This document shows, one piece after another, positions 12,174 through 24,300 of a DNA stretch of 64,000 nt. The DNA is from Clavelina lepadiformis. Taxonomy: Eukaryota > Chordata > Ascidiacea > Aplousobranchia > Clavelinidae. The stretch is taken from contig NC_135243.1 of assembly GCF_947623445.1 (NCBI RefSeq), positions 8,744,501 through 8,808,500 of the forward strand. Direction: 5' to 3'. The notes beneath the pieces are model-generated. The model had not been told where the DNA came from. It did not search any database and saw nothing but the letters and a program-made list of their open reading frames with translations. The position numbers were made by a program, and so were the translations under genes. Position 1 is the first letter of the stretch. Each line of letters starts with the position of its first letter.

Positions 12174-13263
12174 AAAACAAGACGCTCAGCTTAAGTGTAA
12201 TGTGATTACAACATCAGCGTGCAGGATGTTAAAAACAGAAATACATTTTGCCGCTTATTCTCAGTCGTTTTGAAATAGAATCATATAGGCCTGTATACTG
12301 TAATCGCATGTCTTTAGTTTTGGTTGCGTTTGGTGCTATGTATATTGATTACGATGATTTCTTTACGTTGCCAAATTCTTTACGTTCTCTTTCGTTAATT
12401 GATGTAGATTTTTTTTATTTTATAATTTCGTATCTTGTTTGAAATTTCAATTGTTCGGTAAATTATTTGTTTTTTTGTATTTGTTAGCTGTAAATACAGC
12501 ATTTACTTTTCTACAAGTTGGACGATTTGTTTTGGCAGAAGTGCTGCTTAGAATGATACTCAACCTCAAACGGAGTGAAATGAATATATTTCTCGGGATT
12601 CAAGTGCGTCAATCAGCAGGGACGGCCGCATAGTATTTTGTTTATATAAAATTTTGTGGTACTAATTGCCAGAGATGGAAAGACTTAGACTCGAGTCAGG
12701 TTTTTGTAAAATGTTAATTTAACTTGTGTTTGTTGTTTAAAGGCTCGAATTGATTTGCTTTTTGTTGTTTAACAGATTTGATTTGAATCGTGTTAAGGTG
12801 GAAATTTCGGTCGATTTGACTCGACTCACAATTTAAAAAGGATTACCTAAAAGCTGTCATAGAATCTGATTTTATAATTGTGTATTAGCTTTTTCAAAAA
12901 TCATTACACGACACACTAAATTAAAAGTGCAAACACGTCAGAAATGGATAAAATTAGATGTTATGCATTAGTTATGTTACGGTTATCTATAATGACGACA
13001 GCCTTGTACACAAGAGAGAGCAGATTAAAAATAAAAAATTTTCCACAAGTCCGCAGAAATTTAAAATAATAATAAAAAGTTGAGTTAGTTTAATCAATAA
13101 GATTTGATAAAAAAACACAATTGCTTTGTACTTAGTTCCTCTTTTCATTAAATTACGGGTCTTGGGTTGTTGCTGTGTTAAACTTAAGGTAGGGACATGT
13201 GTCGAAAAGAGCTTGTGAAGTGGCTAAACTGAAAAGAACGGCAATGAATAACACAATTTATAC
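12174..13263. other. Intergenic, nothing supportable
   Basis: AT-rich sequence beyond the duplicated unit. Two 64-codon open frames (12248-12633) are T-rich and have no splice or domain support. They look like chance frames. Confidence 0.5.
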
Positions 13264-14128
13264 GTTATAACTAGGGCCCGCAAAAGTCAATAAAGTCAAA
13301 ATTTTTTAAGGACCTCGTCTGACCACGAATCAAAGAATAAAGTTGTTTTCAGCACCTAGGGATTGTTACTAAGAAGTTTATAGGTCAAAATAAAGTCAAA
13401 ATTTTCAATAAAGTCAAAATTTGTCAAATTATGGCTTTTGACAAAGTTTTTGTGTTTCTTGAGAGTAATTTTTGTAAAAATCCTCGTGGAAGCATTGTAA
13501 ATCAGGAACTGCGACACAATTAAACCATATTAACCCATAAAAACAGGAAATAAGTCACAATGCCCACTTGGATCAGCAGTAACTTTTATCGCAAATTGTC
13601 CATTGTTTATTTATTGTTGCGTATTTAAATAATTCTTATAAAACACTTCCTCTTCATAAACGTGGTCTTTTCGAAGATCAACAGTTTGGATTTTAGGAAT
13701 AGCCTACTGACATTCCGTATTAGGCTACAAAAATGCCTAAGCAAGCTAAATCGTCTTCAGCAAAAGTTAGACAGATTTGTCGAGATTTTTCTGATTAATT
13801 GTTTAATCTGCTGTTTATTAGAATTTACCATGCGGAGAAAATCGAGGCAAAGTGCCTTTTTCACAAGGACAAAATAACACAAGCTACCTAAATCTATCGC
13901 CAAAAAACACGACGCACTTTTTATAATCCATAAAACACCATGACTTTTCGACAAAATATTACGTTTGGGTCTGAAATCGACAAAATGTTATGTTTGGGTA
14001 ACTGGAGGAAGAACTGTGGCCTCTACAAATAAGCAATTTCGTTAGGTCAAAATAAATTCAAAATTTGATAAAAATAAAGTCAAAAAAAAATTTTTTTAGG
14101 TCAAAATAAAAATGGCCCTAGTTATAAC
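13264..14128 (+). mobile_element. hAT-like non-autonomous transposon
   Basis: The element spans 13272-14120 (849 bases), with termini TAGGGCC...GGCCCTA and identical 8-bp flanks GTTATAAC at 13264-13271 and 14121-14128. Eight-base duplications and TAGGG ends are typical of hAT transposons. The subterminal parts are full of repeated words like AAAGTCAAAAT. An ATG at 13733 opens a short Lys/Ser-rich frame resembling a transposase N-terminus that stops after 21 codons, so the element is dead and internally deleted. Confidence 0.85.
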
Positions 14129-14175
14129 TAAAACGCTGAGGCGCTCTTAATGGTGATTAATTCGCAGTGTCGACT

Positions 14176-14250
14176 TACAAACAAACAAACAAACAAACAA
14201 ACAAACAAACAAACAAACAAACAAACAAACAAACTTACAAACTTACAAAC
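14176..14250. repeat. (AAAC)n microsatellite
   Basis: Nearly perfect tandem AAAC repeats, with a few TTACAAAC variants at the right edge. Confidence 0.97.
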
Positions 14251-14594
14251 GATTAAAGGTAATTTAATTAGTTGATAGCATGGAAGTCACCTGGTGGCTA
14301 GAACTGTACAAAGCAGATTAATTTTAGAAATAAAAACACCATTTACCGCCATTGTCATCATCACTATTTTCATTACCACCAATTACTAGAGCACCATACT
14401 TTTTGCCGTTGTCATGGTAGTAACTTTGTAGTACAGGTAGTACATTTGTACGGTTTATGTATTACGGGGTTTGTGTTGGTACTCCTTTAAAACAAGATTG
14501 TCTGCTTGATACTTTGTTTGCCAGACGGTGTGTGCTGACTTGATTCAGGTAAACAGTGAGTGGTTAACTGACGCATTCCGTCTGTCGTCTATAC

Positions 14595-14954
14595 TCTATA
14601 GGCAGGGTTGCCATCGGTCTGGACTCAAAAATAAGGACGAACAGGAAGTAAAAGAAGAATACTACCTTAAACAGTGTAAAACAGGAGAAGGCAATCAATG
14701 TTCCAAAAATGAAAAAACGAGATACGATTTGCGTGTTCTCAATTTTTGTATCGCTTTGGTACAAAATGGTTTAATAAAGGTGTCAAAATGCCCAAAATAC
14801 GAACCTCTGCCCTAAAAATAAGACGAAAATAAGGACGCAAGTGAAAATAAGGACATTTCTTAGAAAAAGGGACAAAAATATTTTCTAAGACACGGACCTG
14901 TAAAATAAGGACAAATCTTAGAAATAAGGACGGTATGGCAACCCTGTCTATAGG
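14595..14954. mobile_element. hAT-type MITE with TSD TCTATAGG
   Basis: A 344-bp element (14603-14946). Its ends are CAGGGTTGCC and GGCAACCCTG, flanked on both sides by TCTATAGG (14595-14602 and 14947-14954). CAGGG termini with 8-bp duplications indicate the hAT superfamily. The interior has several AATAAGGAC-like repeats and no coding capacity. Open frames that cross it are not genes. Confidence 0.92.
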
Positions 14955-15419
14955 CCTAGCTATATGCAATCCTACGGCCTATGACTGCCGTACTGTCTGA
15001 AGTCATGTCGACATGACATTGGTAAGGTTAATCAATCTGAAAGTTTGGTATAAGGAATTAATCCGATGTAAAATTGGATTAGTTTGAACTAAAGTTCAGA
15101 TCTGAAGGTTTAGGTTTGGTTAGCTTTTTAGATATGGGCACGGTGGTTGAGTTGTTGGCCTAAATAGCGGCAAGCGTCCTGGCATATAGGGTCTAGGCCT
15201 ATAGGCTGGTGTATGCCGTTAAGGCTATACGGTAGCCTATTAGAAAATGTTGCGCACGCGCGAGGCTTATCATAGCTCACGCAATCGCGCATGTTATTAT
15301 AATATAGGCTAGTCAAAGCAAATTTCAGAGTTTGGTTGTTCGAATTTCATGATAAAATATGGGTTATTACTAGGCCTATCTCACCGGAAAAAAAGTCGTA
15401 TGTTTCAAGCTGTTATTCA

Positions 15420-16130
15420 CAGTTACAAACCTAGGAACTATCTCCAAGTTTAGTTTGAGTAAATCAAGAAAATCCAAAAGTGTTGGACACTAAAACGAAG
15501 GAAATCAAGAAAACGTGTCAGCTAGGATCGTAAAACGTAGAAAAAGGTTTGGAATTTGTAAGGAAACATAGAAACTTGTAGAAACATGTCAGTTAGGATA
15601 TTATAAGGTGAGAGATCATTTTGAAGTTGCAATGGAAACGTAAAAAATCGAGGAACCGTGTGAGCTAGGATCTTACAGCAAAAGAGCAATTTTCCACGTT
15701 TTTTATACTTTACCTGGGTTTATTACGTTTCTTCACAAGTTGAAAATGATTTTTGATGTTATAAGGTCTTATGTAATACCCTTTTTCGATTTCCTACGTT
15801 TCCAGCATGTTTTAAAGGAGTTCTATGTTTTAAGATCCTAAAATACATGTTGCAAATTCAAAATGATTTCCTACATTATAAAATTCTAGAGATGTTTCCT
15901 CGATTTCCTATGTTTCCTTGCATGTCCCAAACAACTTCCTACGTTCCCATGCATGTTCATGAAGATTTCCTACGTTTTAAGAGCCTAGGTAACATGTTTC
16001 CTTAATTTCCTACATCTTGTGCCCACCATTATTGGATTTCCTGAAATTAGAGTTGAAGATATTTCCTAGGTTTCATGATTTCCTACTTATGGTGTCCATT
16101 TCCTCAGTTTCTTATTTTCTGAAATTAGTC
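15420..16130. mobile_element. Fold-back element with internal inverted repeats
   Basis: The left half (about 15430-15710) repeats words such as GGAAACGTA and AAATCAAGAAA. The right half (about 15745-16130) carries their reverse complements, such as TTTCCTACGTTTCC and ATTTCCTA, many times. The two halves can fold into a long imperfect hairpin. A related fragment lies at 6487-6604. No coding capacity. I cannot define exact termini or a target duplication. Confidence 0.7.
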
Positions 16131-16432
16131 TTACCCACACAGTCTATTACTCCATAGTGGAAAATGTGGCACCTGCACGCATGAGATTTATCAACATGGA
16201 CGCCCACTGTTTTGCTCATCACACCAATTTATAATAAATAAACAAAGAAAAACAGGTCCTTAAACTCCCGACGAATGTTAAATTTTGCGATTTACACAAA
16301 AAGTATAAATTTAAAGTGTAAAAGGATAAAGCAAAAAAATTAACGTTGTTTAGAAAGATCCTTAAAACATGTGTTTGATTGAAAAAACAAAGGTATCGAT
16401 AAAACTTAATTTTTCTTTAGGCTATCATTTCA

Positions 16433-17740
16433 TCAGTATTTCGAAAATTGATGTTGAGAAAGGTTACCATCTCCATTGCCTTTGGCGTCAGCTGATTTTG
16501 CTGTGGTGACACAAGTGATGCCCATTGAGCTGAAATAGCGTTCCGAAAAAACACTTATTGGTAGACAAGACAAATACCGTAGAGCCATTAAAAACAAAGA
16601 TGCGTAATCGTGGCAGTATTTGACCCAAATCTGCAGAGGGCATTTGGTTGCTTTAAGTTGAGGTAACGCCAAATACAATTTTGTCATATAGAATTTTGTT
16701 TTTCGATTCGACTTCACCCATGGTTTCAGGACTTTCAAAAAACATGCAACTATTATGAGCATACTTGGAAGAACAACAGACTTGAGCAGCTTTGTCACCA
16801 GACTTGCAAGAAGAAGATTTGTCATGGGTATGAGCAAAAATACCACAGGTTGATCATGCAGCAGAGAGTGCTTTCGCTTTTAAAATTGAAACCAGTTCAT
16901 CACGATCTTTTTTGTCAGCCCTTGCAAGCTTTAATTGTGTGTCGAGAAGCGCGGAAATTACAAATTTGTTTTACTTTTCTTTGTTATGACAACTTGACTC
17001 GCTAACAGCATTTTTAGAAACAGGTCTCGAAAGTCGTAAATTTAGCTGATTTTGAATTTCTGACAAAAAACTTCTAATACCATGAATTTCTCCACAGTTG
17101 TTGGAAGTTTTTACATTTACGAGATGGAGTGTAGGTGAAAGGTAAGACATGAGGCAAAGTTGCAGTTTATGCACTAATTTCCCAAGTGACTTTATCAAGT
17201 ATCTTGAAAAGTTCCACAACAAATTGGATAATTTTCTACTCATTAAATGAAAGTGTGTCGAAAATGTTGTCATTTGTTGTTCAGGTAGTCATTCTAACAT
17301 GGTGGAAGTTGAATTCCACTTGGTAGAAACATTTTGAGTGGTATGAGCTTCCATAAGATGAGAACTTGCGAAAACTGTATAAAATTGTTGTAAGTCATCG
17401 TTGTTCCAAAGAATAGCACACAATACAATAGCAATAAGAATACCAGTATATAAATGTCTTGCTTGCAGTTATCCACGTATCTGTCATTGCACACACGTTG
17501 CCAGTTATGTGTGAAAATTTTTCCTTGCAATTTAACCTTTTCAAACATGCCAAGTCAAACCACATCAGTAATATGTCTGCAGGGTTGACAAGATGTACCA
17601 TGATGAAAGTTCCTTCATCAAGCAGCAAAACCCTACATGTTTTTTCACGATTAATAAAAATGGTTGATAGTCCAGCGCAATCATTTCTGCAAAGGTTTCT
17701 GTTATTCTCTGAACAACTGGATGTGAGATATTATTATATT
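16433..17740 (-). pseudogene. Decayed hAT transposase
   Basis: Several minus-strand frames join into a hAT-transposase order. Near 17740-17650 is a segment with FAEMIALDYQPF. At 17628-17450 comes the region with CAMTDTWITASKTF, where the family has its conserved D and W. At the C-terminal end (about 16600-16520) is a dimerisation-domain motif with ISVFSERYFSS. Frames are interrupted by stops and shifts (breaks near 17395, 17290, 16970 and 16850), so no full protein can be made. The BED zinc finger and the element ends were not identified. Confidence 0.8.
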
Positions 17741-18349
17741 ATTAGCAAGTCCTCTTCTCCATTACTTCGGACAACATAAACTGTTTTGAGTTGCTCAAAG
17801 TTGATACACGTCTTTTGCTCTTTTTTGTAATTGTAACTGCGCGGTTCTGCCTTTGTTCCACCTTACAAGATTAATGAAATTAGGCCAACATCTGGCTGAA
17901 TGCCAGACCTTGGATTTGGCTTGTCCCAACCCTAATCATAATAGGCCTAATATCCTTGTCCATAGCATGTTCTGAGTCTGACGTTCAGTGAATTTCTAGT
18001 TAGTTTTCAATTCACTTTAACCATAGCGTTACTTATAATTACTTTAAAGTTCTTTATCTGTTTGTATTTATAATTACTTTGCCATAAATTATTTTCCGTC
18101 GTTATTCCATTATTAGGTATATTCACATATATTTATTTACTCTTTATTCATAAAGCTGAATTGTTTTTACCGTGTTATCCGGTCTTAACTGTTTGGTAAA
18201 TTTTCCTGTCTTATGATTGTCACAATTTTTTTTATGCACAGACTTTGGTGTTAGCAATGCATATAGAAACTAATTCTTCAAAGCTTGGTTAAACCTGTAA
18301 AGTTCAACTTATCGGCATGACATACCTTTCGGGTATCTGAAAACTGCAT
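17741..18349. other. 5' flank of the SECISBP2-like gene
   Basis: No coding region seen. It holds the outer edge of the hAT relic and then AT-rich DNA that should include the promoter or leader of the gene starting at 18350. Confidence 0.4.
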
Positions 18350-21300
18350 ATGTTTCCTCAACCATCAGATGTAAGTCAAATTGTTTTGATGCACTTTGTA
18401 AAAAATTAAAGGTGCTTGTTTTTACATATATTGTGAGCTTTTACCATTAAAAATTACTATTTAAATATATAAAATCTTGTTGTTATGTAATTACAATGTT
18501 CCCTCTAAGCTGTGTGCTTATGTGTGTGTGCAGGTGTGTTGCATGACACAAAAAATGTTGGATCAGTTATAACATGTTATAAATTAGAACATATATTAGC
18601 ATATATGTTATACTGTATAACATATATATATTATAATTCATAACATACGTTTACGATGTATTTTGATGATTTGCTGCTTTATTACAGCACACAAGCCTAA
18701 GGGCTGAGGTGCCTCCATTTGTGCCAAGAAAGGAATGGCACGAGGAACAAAATTTGACACCTTCTGCCCCTAGCCCACTTCCTCGATATGTAACGACATG
18801 TTATCCCTTTGTGCAAGAGCGACAGGATGGGAGGTCAGTTGATAGTGTATCAAATGGTTGTTTTTGCTATTCCTATTACACAATGGTTGACAACTCTTTT
18901 CTGATTGCATATCACCTAGAAGTTTTTTTCCTGTCGCTGTGTACCAGAATTTAAGAAGAAAGTTCTTTATTTATGTCCACAAGAACGTAATTTGCTCACA
19001 TATGATTATGGTTACTGAAAAACACAAATAAAATTTATAAATGTTAGGTCACAAACTCATGCACAACAATGGCGATTTATTTTAGTATCATAACTTTATA
19101 AACTTACTGCAGTTCAAAATAACACCTTTTAACTTCAGTAACAGTGTGTAACATTTAATTTTGGGATGCAAAAGACTTATTTACAATTTCAACAGTTGCT
19201 ATAACAGACTCTGTCAATTTATCTGAAACTTAACATCTCGTAAAACCCGCAAGATGTGTTATCATACCACAGGTTGATAACCGCTGCTATATCATATGTC
19301 TATACAGGCTAGGTTTACTGTTATAGGTTGACATTAAAATGTGGAGATGCAAAATTTTTGCATTTGCTTGTTGTTTTAACAAAGTGAGAATTGAGAAATT
19401 TTTTGCATCAGGTGGCCCACGCAGCAGATGGTCCCATCTGGTTATAATTTAAATTTGATGAACAATCAATTGCCTATGCAAAATGCTTCTCTTCCTGGCA
19501 CCATACCAGCAGGGTTCAACAGTTCACCCACCCCGAGTATGCATATTGTTCCTATTTAGATTTATATGATTGGCTATCTACTACAGGAATGCGTTTTGTA
19601 AAATACCTCTAACTTTTGGCAATGGTTTTGCTGAAATCTCATAAATTCTCGGAAATCTCAATAAATTTATAGATAAAATTTAATATCATGCATGGCCACA
19701 TGAGTTTACTCCTCTTGGAATTTTTAGGTGTCTCGAGAAATTTGAATTATACAGGTTGTTTATTGCAAGTCTATTCAACTTTGAGTTCATTTCAGCATTT
19801 TCATATTAAGTAATACTTTAGCACACTATTAAAGCTAAACGTGAATTCCACTGCTCCTTGCCTTGATGTCGTTTGTAACCTTTCCTTTTCAACCTTTCAA
19901 CCTTTCCTAATGTAGCTGATGTGGTGTCAAACGCAGTGCATGATGATTCACTCCAGGGCACATCAAACACTCACTCTGCTTGTCAGTCGAATACACACAA
20001 TCGAGTATGTAAATCAGTTGTTTACTCCATCATACCTATTTCACAATACCGGTAATTGAGTAGCAAGTGTTGTGTCACTAGTTGCTTTGCATATAGTGTT
20101 TTATGAAGTGTGTTGGTATGCAATGCAAAGGGTTTGTTAGATATATTTGACATTTTCAGTGTATAGTTGTATGGTTTGTTGGCATCAAGTTTTTGGATTA
20201 ATTATAGTTAGTGCTTCATGCAAAAGGCAAAAGTTTGTCTGAAGTCTGAAGAAGGTTAATCAATTGTCATGCGACAAACACTGGTGTTCAGTCTCAACAT
20301 CCAGTAACTAGTATTTACATTCACAGAACGGAGCCAAACAAGATCAAAAAAAAGTTATGAAGCGCAACGTGGGCATTCAGAAAGAAGTTGGACTGAGAGG
20401 TCCCAACGTGGTAGATAAACCTCCTATGATGATAGACAGCATTCAACAAACAGGTTGGACTTTGTAGAATGAAAGTTTATTGCTACCATACTACTATGAA
20501 TATGCTGCTAACATTTTAATGGAGGCTAATATTGATATTTACGTTTTTTAGACTTTCCGCTTTCAATTGCGTGTAAGTCTCTAACTGAAAGGCCAAGCCC
20601 CCTTAAAAAGAATCTTCGAAGTAGAAGACGAAGATCAGCTTACAACAGTGGTGGTAATGGCGATTCATCGAGTGACCATGCAGATGCCGACATTGATAGT
20701 GATTCCGGCTATTACAGGTAAAAATTATTATTTTTTTGTTTATTTATTATCAAATAAAACATAAATACCTGTTCTGTACACAACGATCGCTGGAGGTAAG
20801 TGAGTATACTATTTTATCATTTACACCTGCAAGCTCAAATATGTTTGTAATTGTTTTTTTTGTTATTAGTCCCAAGCATATATTTACTCACAAAAGAAGT
20901 GGTGGTACCAGCACATCAGGACTGGTTGGTGGAGACTATGCTAATTTGCAGGTTAGTTGTAACAAATATGCATTTGTGCCACTGTATCTTTACTGCTTTC
21001 TGAACACTTGAATCAGTGGTAATAATGAAACATCTATTGTTTAAATTTAAAAACTTTTTGTTGAAAATTCTTGGATGTACTGGTATTTGTTTTATAAATT
21101 TATAACTATCTGGTTTAAGCATAGCATATACACAAATTTGATGGTGAAAGTGTTACAATTTTTGGTTACACACTAAACAAAGAACATTGGATATAAATGG
21201 AAATACTTGTAGGCGATTTAGCTCTACTGCTTTTTCTCAATCAACAGAAAACCTTACCATACGATGAAAACAAAACATACAGCATCACATTGCTGCTTAT

Positions 21301-24300
21301 AATTACATATATGTACTATGTGCAAAAATGATTCCTGTTGTCCCAGGTTGACGGTTCTCAACCAGGGATGCAGCGAGTTGTTTATCTTCAACCATCACCT
21401 GTTCCACAGCAGACAGTGTTATATCAGGTCCACCCTTCCCCTCCCCCACAGATGTTGCAAAATCCACTTCCCTCACAACCAACTCCGCCTCCAAGTGGTC
21501 AGATTTTAGGATTTGCAGCCTCCGGAGCGTCGGTGATCATGCCGGGCCCGTCCCCTCCGATGATGAGTAGGTTTATATTTTTGTAAAGCTGTGCATACGT
21601 TTCATGTAAGATGTAACATAATATGTTATTATGTATGTTAGGTATATTGTATATTTTTGTGATTTGTTGTGTATTTGAAAGTACTGACAACTTTGTCATT
21701 GATTTTATTTCCATTAATTTATATATCTACATTAATAGACAGTATGTAGAGAAGAGTTATAATAATAGAATAAGGTGTGGACTATTTGGAATACCTATTT
21801 TTACTTAGATCATAATGTTCCGATAACAAGTCGTCCACCTCCTGGTTTTCCATTGCCACCAGGAATGCTAAAAGCACAAAATGCAGTTCAGGTAAGTTTC
21901 AACACAGTCACAAAACACAGATTTCATTGCCATTTTATTTGTATTGTTGTTGTTTGTGTGGTAGTAAAAACAAGCTTCTATGTTCATGTTTTTACTGATT
22001 TACTTTTTGTGTGGAAAATGTATATTTTAGTTTTTCTTTTCCTGTATATTAACTTAGTGTAATATCAGTATTGGTACTATGATTTCAGTAACATTTTTTT
22101 AAGTGTGTTCTGTGTCCTTGGATGCCTATGTATGTTTGTTTCAGTTACCGAATGGTATTCTGTGGAATTCAGGCCAACCCTATCTTACCCCTAACTACAG
22201 TCCAAGGTTCACATCCCCACAGCATATAGGTGGGCAGATAAACAGACGTAACCGCATTCCGGTAAATCGACAAAATCAGTCGGCAACATACAACGCTGTT
22301 ATTAACGCTTACTCTTCACCTACACATGAGCCCCATTTTGACAAAAGGAAACTTGATCGACGGAAACAAAAGAACATGCCCATGGAAACACTCCAAACTT
22401 CAACAGACTTTGTTCAGTCCAACCAAAACTATCGTCCACTTGCCATATCACCAAACTCCACTTTCCTTCTTGAAGTAAGATGGAAATATTGTCAATGCAG
22501 TGTTAAAGTATGTGTAATAAATATTTGATACAGTGTAAAGCGCATTGCTTTTGTATATCAAGGACACACAAGATTTTCCGGGTTTGGGTAGTGCGCCATC
22601 TGTGCAAACTCACAATGTAGGTAAATTGTCATACAGCCAAGCACTTCTACAAAAAAACAAGCCACTGGTCATGGTGCAGGTAAGTCACTTTTTTATGAAT
22701 ACCGGTACTCGCTATGTAGAAGTAACTTTTATATGTCCTCTACATTTTGTTAAAGGATAATTATCAAAAATCTTCAATGACATCACTGATTGTACATGGG
22801 AAATAAATCCCACCTTTAAAATTGCACATAAACTTTTGCTAGACACAAGAAGGGCAGTCTTATTTCATAAACAACCCTGCCAATGTTGGTGATCATCCTA
22901 GCAAGGAAAAGACACAGAAATCACGCAAAAGATGGAAGAAGGCCGAGCGTGCATCGAAGGCTGCAGATGAGGAGTACGCAGAGATCAGTAAAGAACAAGA
23001 AAACATCCAGGTAGTCTTCCACTTCCACTAAAAACATTGTAATGTTTCAACTGAAACTGATTTCTAGTTTTCATTGTATTGTTGTATTTTTTGTGGTAAC
23101 TTACTGATCTGTGTTATTTACATTTTTTTGAGGTAAAATTAACTGTTATTACAAGTTGTTTTGTGGTTGATGATGCCAATTGCTTAACCAATTTATATAG
23201 TTTTTGCCATTGTTTGTAACAGAAAGCATTGAAGAAATCAAATCGAAACCGGAAGAAGCAAAACGTCCTTGACTTAGGCGAGATATTTTCCCAGTTGGAT
23301 GTAAAAGCCGGGACTTCTGGCTCCGCATCGGTACATTTTGGTGGAGGAGTTCAGCCAGTCAGAGAAACTGACCAACTGAAAAGTGGACTTTCACAGAGGT
23401 CTGTTACAGAAGTCAAACCTTTGATAGTAATGTCAGTATGGTTTTTGAATGAAAGTTCTAACTTACCCACTTTGTTTAAAAATTTTATGTAATAATATAT
23501 ATGCCATTGCATTGGTCAACATGGCAAATATCTTCCATGGATCGCTTTGAAAGCAAACAGCTTCAATTTTGTAATGACTGAACATGACTTGGTATATCTA
23601 TCTTATTTAAACAGCAATTAGATTGGCTGTACCAGATAGAAGAAATCAATTTTCTTAACAGTGTAATGAAAGTGCATGTGGTGCGTTTTTGCAGAACTAA
23701 ACAAAATATTCCAACCAATGTCTTGGATGCAACAGCACCATCCCAAAAAAGAGGGAAGGAAAGAGAGACGCCAAAACCGAAGAAGCCCAGTGCATTGAAA
23801 AAAGTGAATGACTTTGCTTGAAAATAATCATAATTAATTAACAGAGCGATGCAGTCTGTTAAAAGGGGTTGTGAAAAATTTAAATGCTAACTATTGTTCG
23901 TCTTAAAAGTTTATAGAAGGTTTGAAGATATACTACAGTGTCTTGAATCTTATAACTACGGCTTCATGTTATCACAGCCGAGCTCTAGATTTGTCAGAAG
24001 TCCATTACTATAAAGCTTTCACGTTGACATTAAACATGCTACACCGTATCTTTTGTTTTCAAACATTCATTAATTTTTACATGAGCCCGACGTAATTCGA
24101 TCATTGTGGAAATTTTTTTTAATCAGGTGATATTGAAAGAACGTGAAGAGAAGAAGGAACAGCGCTTGCAACAGCTGACCACAATGCCAAGTCCAGACCA
24201 TGATATACCTCCTTTCCCTTCCACCATTCTAAATCTACCGGGAGGTAAAATTTGTAATTATCAACATAGATTACCAGATTGTTTAATACAAGCTTGAATT

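Noticed and set aside
12248..12633. Two consecutive 64-codon frames
   Set aside because: Low-complexity T-rich translation and no homologous counterpart in the duplicated unit.
14160..14260. CRISPR-like regular repeats
   Set aside because: It is an AAAC microsatellite without spacers in a eukaryotic context.
14528..14969. Open frames of 66-95 codons on both strands
   Set aside because: They lie mostly in the hAT MITE at 14603-14946, which is non-coding.
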